DNA from: Shewanella sp. MR-4
Lineage (GTDB): Bacteria; Pseudomonadota; Gammaproteobacteria; Enterobacterales; Shewanellaceae
Length of the DNA stretch: 64,000 nt
NCBI RefSeq assembly: GCF_000014685.1
Contig: NC_008321.1
Coordinates: forward strand, 434,001 to 498,000
Direction: 5' to 3'
Shown here: piece by piece, positions 58,134 to 64,000 of the stretch
Layout of the letters: the number at the start of each line of letters is the position of its first letter
How positions within the stretch are numbered: position 1 is the stretch's first letter
Notes under the pieces: generated by a model
What the model was told of the DNA's origin: nothing
Seen by the model: the letters and a program-made list of their open reading frames with translations, nothing else
Database searches by the model: none
Position numbers and translations under genes: made by a program

Positions 58134-58529
58134 TTATTTCGCCGTTGTTTTTTGCTTGCCAGACGTACCGGATAAGTACTTTTTTCTGAGGCCTGCTCCA
58201 TATTCATTGTCCATGATATCAACCATGCCATTGAGGATTTTGTTACGCAGTTTCTCTTCTGCTAACTCACGTTCAAGGCGCTTGATCGTTTCGGCAGGGG
58301 TTTCTTTTGACTTAGGCATAAGGGGATGCTGAAAAGGTTTCGACCAATCGAGTCTACCATGTTTTCTAAGCCAAACGAGTACCGTTGAACGGCCTTGAAT
58401 ACCAAAATGGGCTTGGGCTTGTTTGTACGTCATTTCGCCTTTTTCAACACGCTCTACAACGCCTAATTTAAAAGCTAAGGTGTAATCTCGTTGTGTGCGC
58501 TTACGGCTTGAGTTAATTGATGTTGTCAT
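58134..58529 (-). CDS. IS3-family transposase OrfA
   Basis: A 131-residue protein with an N-terminal helix-turn-helix (DYTLAFKLGVVERVEKGEM, then YKQAQAHFGIQGRSTVLVWL) and a leucine-rich helix (ETIKRLERELAEEKLRNKIL) that mediates multimerisation in IS3 elements. Near its 3' end the frame runs through an A6 run (58148-58153), where ribosomes can slip -1 into orfB. Confidence 0.92.
   Translation of the reverse strand: MTTSINSSRKRTQRDYTLAFKLGVVERVEKGEMTYKQAQAHFGIQGRSTVLVWLRKHGRLDWSKPFQHPLMPKSKETPAETIKRLERELAEEKLRNKILNGMVDIMDNEYGAGLRKKYLSGTSGKQKTTAK
58148..58153 (-). promoter_or_regulatory. Likely -1 programmed frameshift site in the IS3 element
   Basis: The minus strand reads CAA AAA ACA near the orfA end. 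The A6 run lets a ribosome slip back one base, after which the frame reads NNGEINLAAACRAAGMSRQG straight into orfB. The coordinate offset between orfA and orfB frames is exactly -1. Confidence 0.7.
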
Positions 58530-58580
58530 AAAGAAGTCCTCTTTATGTCAACGTATTTCAGGACTAGACAGTTGAAAACG

Positions 58581-58611
58581 AAAAAGCCAGACGGATGTCT
58601 GGCTTTTTTAT
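58581..58611. terminator. Bidirectional terminator (M13 peptidase / HAD gene), split from M13 by the IS
   Basis: AAAAAGCCAGAC / GTCTGGCTTTTTT with loop GGAT. It is 23 bases before the 3' end of the HAD gene and, without the IS, would be about 20 bases past the M13 stop. Confidence 0.88.
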
Positions 58612-58633
58612 TTTGCGTCAATCACTGCTGTGA

Positions 58634-59290
58634 TTAGCCCAAAATAGTCGGTAAATCTAATAGGCTGTCGACTTGGTGATGGGCGACAACCCATTTGGTC
58701 TGCCCGCGTTGCTCAGGTGCGGGAATCGCAACGGTCTGCATATTGGCAGCGCGGGCGGCGATCAGACCATTGAAGGAGTCTTCAATCGCGAGGCAATAGC
58801 GCGGATCGACCCCTAAGGCGGCAGCGCAATTTAAGTAAACCTCGGGATGGGGTTTGCCATAGGTGAGAGCCTCTGCCGATTCGACTGCCATAAATTGCCC
58901 TTCAAGCTTAAGTCTTGATAGTACTGCATTAATCAAAGCCGTTGGTGAAGAGGTGGCTAAGCCTATCTTTAAGCCTTTGGCTTGGCAGTAATCAATGGCT
59001 TGTTGAACGCCTTGCATGGCTTCGCCCGTTCGCAGGATTTCCTCTGCGACTCTATCAACAATGGCGGTGCTGACCTTGGCATTGTCGTAGTCGGCCCAAG
59101 GCGCTTTGTGATACCAATAGTCGACACATTGATCGATACGTAAACCTGTGGTTTGTTGAATCGTTTCGATAGTGACTGGCACGCCAAGCGCCGATAAGAC
59201 TTCATACTCAACCCGCTGCCAGAGGGGTTCTGAATCGATTAACACGCCATCCATATCAAAAATAACAGCTTGAATACTAAGGGATGTCAT
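58634..59290 (-). CDS. HAD-superfamily sugar-phosphatase, YniC/HxpB-like
   Basis: A 218-residue HAD-IA phosphatase. Motif I FDMDGVLIDSEPLW (nucleophile Asp 11), TGLRIDQCVDYWYHKAPW in the cap, motif II in LATSSPTAL, Lys in TYGKPHPEVYL and motif IV CLAIEDSFNGLIAARAANM. The cap and the LGVDPRYCLAIEDS segment resemble E. coli YniC (HxpB), which acts on hexitol and 2-deoxyglucose phosphates. It is convergent with the M13 gene and divergent from acnB. Confidence 0.9.
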   Translation of the reverse strand: MTSLSIQAVIFDMDGVLIDSEPLWQRVEYEVLSALGVPVTIETIQQTTGLRIDQCVDYWYHKAPWADYDNAKVSTAIVDRVAEEILRTGEAMQGVQQAIDYCQAKGLKIGLATSSPTALINAVLSRLKLEGQFMAVESAEALTYGKPHPEVYLNCAAALGVDPRYCLAIEDSFNGLIAARAANMQTVAIPAPEQRGQTKWVVAHHQVDSLLDLPTILG

Positions 59291-59724
59291 TACTACTCCA
59301 AGGGATGGGAAGGATTACTAAGCACTATGCTCTGGGAGCTTGAGTGTAAGTTTAAGCTCAGCATCTTCAAAGTCTAAAAGCACAAAGTTTAAAAAAATTT
59401 ACCCTAAACAGGATTTTGTGAGCAAAAAAATAATCGTTCGATTTTAAATTGATTAACTTATGTTAACTATTTGTCGCTTATGGTTTTTTGTCTGTTTTCA
59501 AACTATTGTCTAATTTCCCTTGTTTCATTCTTGCCGTAAGTTGGGCTGCACCTCCGGATTTAGCCCTTATTTCGTCTTTCGCCGAGTGTGACCTGATTCA
59601 TACTTTTGCAAAGCTGTAGTATACTGCTGGCCGGAAATACGGGTCGATCATGTCGGACTGTCAGCTTCAATTGAGAAGACGTGCAGTTTCGTTGTTAGAG
59701 CGCCAAACAAAGAGGAATGTTGCC
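59291..59724. other. Intergenic region upstream of acnB
   Basis: About 430 bases without a gene I accept. It must hold the acnB promoter(s) and the promoter of the HAD gene. A TTAACTTATGTTAAC repeat lies at 59453-59467. A short in-frame reading extension of acnB (from 59650) is unlikely to be used, because the family start fits at 59725. Confidence 0.45.
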
Positions 59725-62322
59725 GTGCTAGAAGCATATCGTAAACACGTCGCAGAACGTGCTGCAGAGGGCGTAGTCCCTAAGCCATTAGATGCACATC
59801 AAGTGGCTGAACTGGTTAAATTGGTTCAAAATCCCCCCGCTGGTGAAGAAGCCGTTATTCTTGACCTGCTAGAAAATCGAATTCCCCCCGGTGTTGACGA
59901 AGCTGCTTACGTAAAAGCCGCTTTCTTAGATGCGGTTGCTAAAGGCACTGCAACTTCACCTATCCTGTCTGCCGAACGTGCGACTGAGTTATTAGGCACC
60001 ATGCAAGGTGGCTATAACATCGAGCCGCTGATCGCTCAGTTAGATAATCCAGCTCTGGCACCATTAGCCGTTAAAGCACTGTCTCACACTCTGCTGATGT
60101 TTGATTCTTTCCACGATGTGGTTGAGAAAATGGAAGCGGGTAACGCCTATGCTAAACAAGTGGTTGAAGCTTGGGCAAATGCAGACTGGTACTTAAGCCG
60201 TCCAAAATTAGCGGACAAAGTGACTCTGACAGTATTCAAAGTCTCAGGTGAAACCAACACCGACGACCTGTCACCGGCTCCTGATGCTTGGTCACGTCCA
60301 GATATCCCGTTGCACGCCTTAGCTATGCTGAAAAACGCGCGTGATGGTATCGAGCCAGATGTACCAGGCAGCGTAGGTCCAATCAAGAAATTAGAAGAAC
60401 TGAAAACCAAAGGTTTCCCATTAGTTTACGTGGGTGACGTTGTAGGTACAGGCTCATCACGTAAGTCAGCGACTAACTCAGTACTGTGGTTCATGGGCGA
60501 TGATATCCCATTCGTACCTAACAAACGTGCTGGTGGTTTCTGCTTAGGTGGCAAGATTGCTCCGATTTTCTTCAACACTATGGAAGATGCGGGCGCGCTG
60601 CCAATCGAACTTGACGTCAGCAAAATGGAAATGGGCGATGTAATCGACATTTATCCATACGCTGGTGTTGTTAAGCGTCATGGCACAGAGGAAGTCATTT
60701 CTGAGTTCAGCCTGAAAACCGACGTATTGTTAGACGAAGTGCGTGCGGGTGGCCGTATTCCACTGATCATCGGTCGTGGTTTAACTGACAAAGCTCGCGC
60801 AGTATTAGGTTTACCTGCTTCTGAAGTATTCGTACGTCCACAGGATATCGCTGATTCTGGCAAAGGTTACACCCTTGCGCAGAAGATGGTTGGTAAAGCC
60901 TGTGGTGTTGCTGGCGTGCGTCCAGGCCAATACTGCGAACCTAAGATGACGTCTGTCGGTTCACAAGATACTACAGGTCCTATGACCCGTGATGAGCTGA
61001 AAGACTTAGCCTGTTTAGGCTTCAGTGCCGATTTGACTATGCAGTCATTCTGCCACACTGCGGCTTATCCAAAACCAGTTGACGTTAACACTCACCACAC
61101 TCTGCCAGACTTCATCATGAACCGTGGCGGTGTGTCTCTGCGTCCAGGTGACGGTGTTATCCACTCTTGGTTAAACCGTATGTTATTACCAGACACAGTT
61201 GGTACTGGTGGTGACTCACATACGCGTTTCCCAATCGGGATTTCATTCCCAGCAGGTTCTGGTTTAGTGGCATTCGCTGCCGCGACCGGTGTGATGCCTC
61301 TGGACATGCCAGAATCAGTATTAGTGCGCTTCAAGGGCAAGATGCAACCTGGCATCACCCTACGTGACTTAGTACACGCGATTCCATTAAAAGCGATTGA
61401 AATGGGTCTGCTGACCGTTGAGAAGAAAGGTAAAGTGAACATCTTCTCTGGCCGCGTACTGGAAATCGAAGGCTTAGAAACCCTGAAAGTAGAACAGGCA
61501 TTCGAACTGTCTGACGCTTCTGCAGAACGCTCTGCAGCGGGTTGTACTATCAAGTTAGACAAAGAGCCAATCATCGAGTACCTGAACTCGAACATCACTA
61601 TGCTGAAGTGGATGATCGCCGAAGGTTACGGTGACCGTCGTACTATCGAACGTCGTATCAAAGGCATGGAAGAGTGGTTAGCGAATCCTGAGCTGATGAG
61701 CGCAGACGCCGATGCCGAGTACGCTGCGGTGATCGAAATCGATCTGAACGAGATCAAAGAGCCAATCCTGTGTGCGCCAAACGATCCAGACGATGCAGTA
61801 TTGCTGTCATCTGTTGCGCAAACTAAGATTGACGAAGTGTTCGTGGGTTCTTGTATGACTAACATCGGTCACTTCCGTGCGACCGGTAAGATGTTAGACA
61901 AGTTCGCTAAGACGCTGCCAACACGTCTGTGGATTGCACCACCGACGAAGATGGACAAAGACCAGCTGACCGAAGAAGGTTACTACGGTATTTTCGGTCG
62001 CGTTGGTGCGCGTATCGAGATCCCAGGCTGTTCACTGTGTATGGGTAACCAAGCACGTGTGGCTGAAGGTTCTACTGTGGTATCGACTTCTACCCGTAAC
62101 TTCCCGAACCGTTTAGGTACAGGCGCTAACGTTTACTTAGCTTCTGCGGAATTAGCGGCAGTAGCAGCCCTGTTAGGTCGTCTGCCATCGGTTGAAGAAT
62201 ACCAAGAATACGCTAAAGAGTTAGATGCAACTGCAGCTGACACTTACCGTTACTTGAACTTCGATCAGATCGATTCTTACACTCAGAAAGCATCACAAGT
62301 GATCTTTCAATCAGCTGTATAA
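59725..62322 (+). CDS. acnB: Aconitate hydratase B (with 2-methylisocitrate dehydratase activity likely)
   Basis: AcnB isomerises citrate to isocitrate in the TCA cycle. The 865-residue protein has exactly the E. coli length. It has the AcnB-specific N-terminal HEAT-like domain (EAYRKHVAERAAEG, NRIPPGVDEAAYVKAAFL), the swivel domain with GDVVGTGSSRKSATNSV, and the 4Fe-4S cysteines in SFCHTAAYP..., GSCMTNIGH and PGCSLCMGNQ. I chose GTG 59725, nine bases behind GAGGA. It is ended by a strong hairpin shared with rsd. Confidence 0.97.
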   Translation: MLEAYRKHVAERAAEGVVPKPLDAHQVAELVKLVQNPPAGEEAVILDLLENRIPPGVDEAAYVKAAFLDAVAKGTATSPILSAERATELLGTMQGGYNIEPLIAQLDNPALAPLAVKALSHTLLMFDSFHDVVEKMEAGNAYAKQVVEAWANADWYLSRPKLADKVTLTVFKVSGETNTDDLSPAPDAWSRPDIPLHALAMLKNARDGIEPDVPGSVGPIKKLEELKTKGFPLVYVGDVVGTGSSRKSATNSVLWFMGDDIPFVPNKRAGGFCLGGKIAPIFFNTMEDAGALPIELDVSKMEMGDVIDIYPYAGVVKRHGTEEVISEFSLKTDVLLDEVRAGGRIPLIIGRGLTDKARAVLGLPASEVFVRPQDIADSGKGYTLAQKMVGKACGVAGVRPGQYCEPKMTSVGSQDTTGPMTRDELKDLACLGFSADLTMQSFCHTAAYPKPVDVNTHHTLPDFIMNRGGVSLRPGDGVIHSWLNRMLLPDTVGTGGDSHTRFPIGISFPAGSGLVAFAAATGVMPLDMPESVLVRFKGKMQPGITLRDLVHAIPLKAIEMGLLTVEKKGKVNIFSGRVLEIEGLETLKVEQAFELSDASAERSAAGCTIKLDKEPIIEYLNSNITMLKWMIAEGYGDRRTIERRIKGMEEWLANPELMSADADAEYAAVIEIDLNEIKEPILCAPNDPDDAVLLSSVAQTKIDEVFVGSCMTNIGHFRATGKMLDKFAKTLPTRLWIAPPTKMDKDQLTEEGYYGIFGRVGARIEIPGCSLCMGNQARVAEGSTVVSTSTRNFPNRLGTGANVYLASAELAAVAALLGRLPSVEEYQEYAKELDATAADTYRYLNFDQIDSYTQKASQVIFQSAV

Positions 62323-62340
62323 TCGATTGATATGATAATG

Positions 62341-62369
62341 AAAAAGCCAGCGAAAGCTGGCTTTTTTGT
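62341..62369. terminator. Bidirectional terminator between acnB and rsd
   Basis: AAAAAGCCAGC / GCTGGCTTTTTT with loop GAAA, 19 bases past the acnB stop. Confidence 0.9.
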
Positions 62370-62501
62370 TTCTCTATTTTACCCGTTGTTATTCTGCTTA
62401 TTAAGACTGCGTAATCGAGTTAAGAGCAAATTCACAACCTGGAGTGACTCGCACTTTGCGCTTTCAAGGCGTACTTAGCGCCACTCAACACTCATCATTA
62501 A

Positions 62502-62987
62502 TTAAGCTTGCTGGGCGTGCTCTGAATACTGGTTATGTAACACTTCGAGCAATTTATCTTCTAATTCGAAACGGGTTTCCATGGTGTGGGCCAGTTCGGA
62601 AAGATCCTTATCGAGCTGATACAGCACTTGGTCGTCCTGCGCTTCGGCGTACTTATCATTAAAATCTAATGCGGCGTTGGTGGTTGGCGTGATCTTCGGC
62701 AACACTTGCTGGGCTAAGGTTTTGCTCGTAGCGCCAAATTTTTCACAGGCATTAACCACTTGGTCATAGACTTCGAAATGGCCTTCGGAGACGTAATCGA
62801 CTAATAAATCACAAAAGGATTTCACATGATCGAAGGAGGGAAGGGATTTTTCGGCTTTCCCGTAAGGGGGAAGTCCAGCTATCTGGCAGTAATGCACCAA
62901 GAGTTTACGACGATTTTCTAGCCATTGATCTATAAGCTTATTTGAACCGCCCCACTTTTGTTCTGCTTTTTCGAGTTCTCTCAGCAT
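62502..62987 (-). CDS. rsd: Anti-sigma-70 factor Rsd
   Basis: A 161-residue helical protein of the Rsd/AlgQ family, which binds sigma-70 and lowers its use, favouring other sigma factors in stationary phase. It has GSNKLIDQWLENRRKLLVHYCQIAGL at the start, KSFCDLLVDYVSEGHFEVYDQV in the middle and ETRFELEDKLLEVL near the end, as in E. coli. I chose the ATG at 62987; a longer form would add four residues. Next to hemE, as in E. coli (rsd-nudC-hemE), but nudC is absent. Confidence 0.92.
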   Translation of the reverse strand: MLRELEKAEQKWGGSNKLIDQWLENRRKLLVHYCQIAGLPPYGKAEKSLPSFDHVKSFCDLLVDYVSEGHFEVYDQVVNACEKFGATSKTLAQQVLPKITPTTNAALDFNDKYAEAQDDQVLYQLDKDLSELAHTMETRFELEDKLLEVLHNQYSEHAQQA

Positions 62988-63120
62988 GATGCATTCCATT
63001 TAAGTGCCAGGACATGACTCTAATGTAGGGGAGAAACAGCTCTTGGATCAACCCTTTTTATCGGGATTTGCGAGAATAAGCAGATGGACAAACCAGCTGT
63101 TTTGTATAAAAAAATGCGGA

Positions 63121-63156
63121 AATAAAAAGCCCAACGATAGAAACCTATCGTTGGGC
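63121..63156 (-). terminator. Intrinsic terminator on the minus strand upstream of rsd
   Basis: A perfect 12-bp stem GCCCAACGATAG / CTATCGTTGGGC with a 4-base loop. On the minus strand it runs into TTTTTATTT. It ends a transcript that starts between here and hemE, since no gene is on that strand there. Confidence 0.88.
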
Positions 63157-63214
63157 GAGTAATGTATATAGCAGGCTCGATGCGACGAGCTTCTTGATTG
63201 TTCTTGCTAGCGCA
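63124..63214 (-). ncRNA. Candidate small RNA between rsd and hemE
   Basis: On the minus strand TTGCGC (63243-63248) and TATAAA (63220-63225) are separated by exactly 17 bases, a good sigma-70 spacing. Transcription would start near 63213 and run about 90 bases to the perfect terminator hairpin. The predicted RNA also has an inner stem GCTCG-TCGCAT-CGAGC (about 63176-63191) and an A-rich single-stranded stretch (AAGAACAATCAAGAAG). There is no frame of any length in it. I do not recognise it as a known family. Inferred from sequence alone. Confidence 0.6.
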
Positions 63215-63219
63215 AACTT

Positions 63220-63248
63220 TTTATACCAAAGGCAGGAAACCAGCGCAA
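63220..63248 (-). promoter_or_regulatory. Predicted sigma-70 promoter of the candidate small RNA
   Basis: Minus strand -35 TTGCGC and -10 TATAAA, 17 bases apart. The -10 is a near-consensus match, the -35 a moderate one. Confidence 0.55.
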
Positions 63249-63446
63249 CTTTTTTCTGTCTTAGTGTGACTTTGGGTTCGATTAATAAACAGTATGTTAT
63301 CTTGCTAGCATTTTGACGATAAGTGCTTAAATGGACAGCAATGATGGGGAATAGCTCACATAAATTTGCACATAAAGGTTACATTATCCGCGTAAATGCT
63401 AAACTACCGACCCAGCGGATCTCAATAAGTCTAGGAATCAAGCCAA

Positions 63447-64000
63447 ATGGCAGAATTAAAGAATGATCGTTATTTACGCGCCCTACTAAAACAGCCTGTT
63501 GATATGACCCCAGTGTGGATGATGCGTCAAGCTGGCCGTTATCTTCCTGAATATAAAGCGACTCGCGCTCAAGCGGGTGACTTCATGTCTTTATGTAAAA
63601 ACCATGAATTGGCTTGTGAAGTAACGCTACAACCGCTGCGTCGTTATGAGTTGGATGCAGCAATTCTGTTTTCCGATATTCTGACTGTTCCCGATGCGAT
63701 GGGTTTAGGTCTGTATTTTGAGGCGGGCGAAGGCCCACGTTTTGAGCGCCCAACAGACACTATCGATGCCATCAAAAAATTAGCCGTTCCCGATCCAGAA
63801 GATGATCTGGGTTATGTGATGAAAGCGGTTAGCACTATTCGCCGTGAACTGAATGGTCAAGTGCCATTGATCGGTTTCTCTGGTTCTCCTTGGACACTCG
63901 CGACTTACATGGTTGAAGGTGGCTCGAGCAAAACCTTCGAAAAAATTAAGAAGATGGCCTACGCAGAGCCAGCGGCGCTGCATATGTTACTCGACAAGTT
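63447..64000 (+). CDS. hemE: Uroporphyrinogen decarboxylase (5' part, cut by window edge)
   Basis: HemE removes the four acetate carboxyls of uroporphyrinogen III to give coproporphyrinogen III. The visible 184 residues begin MAELKNDRYLRALLKQPVDM. They hold the substrate-binding WMMRQAGRYLPEY and the FSDILTVPDAMGLGL segment with the catalytic Asp, then GFSGSPWTLATYMVEGGSSK. Start ATG 63447 has AGGAA about eight bases upstream. The gene runs past the right edge. The haem genes hemC and hemD are at the other end of the window. Confidence 0.97.
   Translation, partial: MAELKNDRYLRALLKQPVDMTPVWMMRQAGRYLPEYKATRAQAGDFMSLCKNHELACEVTLQPLRRYELDAAILFSDILTVPDAMGLGLYFEAGEGPRFERPTDTIDAIKKLAVPDPEDDLGYVMKAVSTIRRELNGQVPLIGFSGSPWTLATYMVEGGSSKTFEKIKKMAYAEPAALHMLLDK

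Larger units (their letters stand above)
57272..58570 (-). mobile_element. IS3-family insertion sequence
   Basis: A complete element of 1299 bases with imperfect 25-bp terminal inverted repeats: TGTCTCGTCCTAAGATAGG at the left end and TGTCTAGTCCTGAAATACG reading in from the right end, both running on to TTGACA (four mismatches). It is flanked by a 3-bp direct repeat GTT (57269-57271 and 58571-58573), as expected for IS3. It holds orfA and orfB on the minus strand. It sits between the M13 gene stop and that gene's terminator. Confidence 0.93.
62988..63446. other. Intergenic region between rsd and hemE
   Basis: About 460 bases with no protein gene. A minus-strand terminator (63121-63156) with an unexplained upstream promoter points to a small RNA (separate entry). 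The hemE promoter lies near its right side. Confidence 0.55.

Noticed and set aside
59453..59467. TTAACTTATGTTAAC as an ArcA box before acnB
   Set aside because: The repeats are 10 rather than 11 bases apart and the flanks do not fit the full consensus; AT-rich DNA gives such matches by chance.

Overview
The window is a chromosomal segment of a gammaproteobacterium, almost certainly Shewanella and probably close to S. oneidensis. This is inferred from gene order and protein resemblance, not from a database search. Several blocks follow enterobacterial order: hemC-hemD, cyaA, cyaY; lptM-(lysA)-dapF-DUF484-xerC-yigB; prmA-dusB-fis; rho-trxA facing rhlB-gppA; mutT-yacG-zapD-coaE-pilDCB with nadC facing ampD-ampE; pdhR-aceE-aceF-lpdA; acnB; and rsd next to hemE. 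The fumarate reductase block (two di-haem cytochrome b genes, frdA, frdB) and the lysA insertion before dapF fit Shewanella.

Layout. 1-1.7 kb: haem synthesis (hemD, hemC, leftward). 1.9-9.4 kb: cyaA, cyaY, then a rightward lptM-lysA-dapF-yigA-xerC-yigB operon with overlapping or near-touching genes. 9.5-14.1 kb: a HupE-like metal transporter, an AlbA_2 protein, the Fe-S repair protein ScdA/YtfE, and fis-dusB-prmA. 14.5-19 kb: menaquinol:fumarate reductase operon. 19-21.4 kb: ABM monooxygenase and MDR oxidoreductase facing a LysR regulator. 21.5-25.8 kb: rho, trxA, rhlB, gppA. 25.8-32.8 kb: periplasmic thioredoxin-like protein, mutT, yacG, zapD, coaE and the type IV pilus genes pilD, pilC, pilB. 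32.9-37.3 kb: AT-rich accessory part of the pilus locus, where the major pilin lies between two O-antigen-ligase-like membrane proteins. 37.3-40 kb: nadC, ampD, ampE. 40-47.7 kb: pdhR and the pyruvate dehydrogenase genes. 48-57.3 kb: a very large propeller/PAS/GGDEF/EAL protein, a patatin-barrel protein and an M13 peptidase lipoprotein. 57.3-58.6 kb: an intact IS3-family element. 58.6-64 kb: HAD phosphatase, acnB, rsd, and the first part of hemE, cut by the window edge.

Most of the window is core metabolism: respiration on fumarate, pyruvate oxidation into the TCA cycle, haem and lysine/peptidoglycan precursors, transcription termination and RNA turnover. The less ordinary parts are: (i) the pilin with a C-terminal serine and disulphide loop flanked by two oligosaccharyltransferase/ligase-like genes; (ii) two different non-coding elements of about 265 bp with terminal inverted repeats (MITE-like), one lying between ampE and its terminator, the other ending at the 5' end of the GGDEF/EAL gene; (iii) an IS3-family element with a 3-bp target duplication lying between the M13 gene and its terminator; (iv) a strong candidate small RNA on the minus strand between rsd and hemE; (v) a near-consensus type-1 IscR site upstream of scdA/ytfE and a perfect PdhR operator upstream of pdhR. 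No tRNA, rRNA or CRISPR array was seen.
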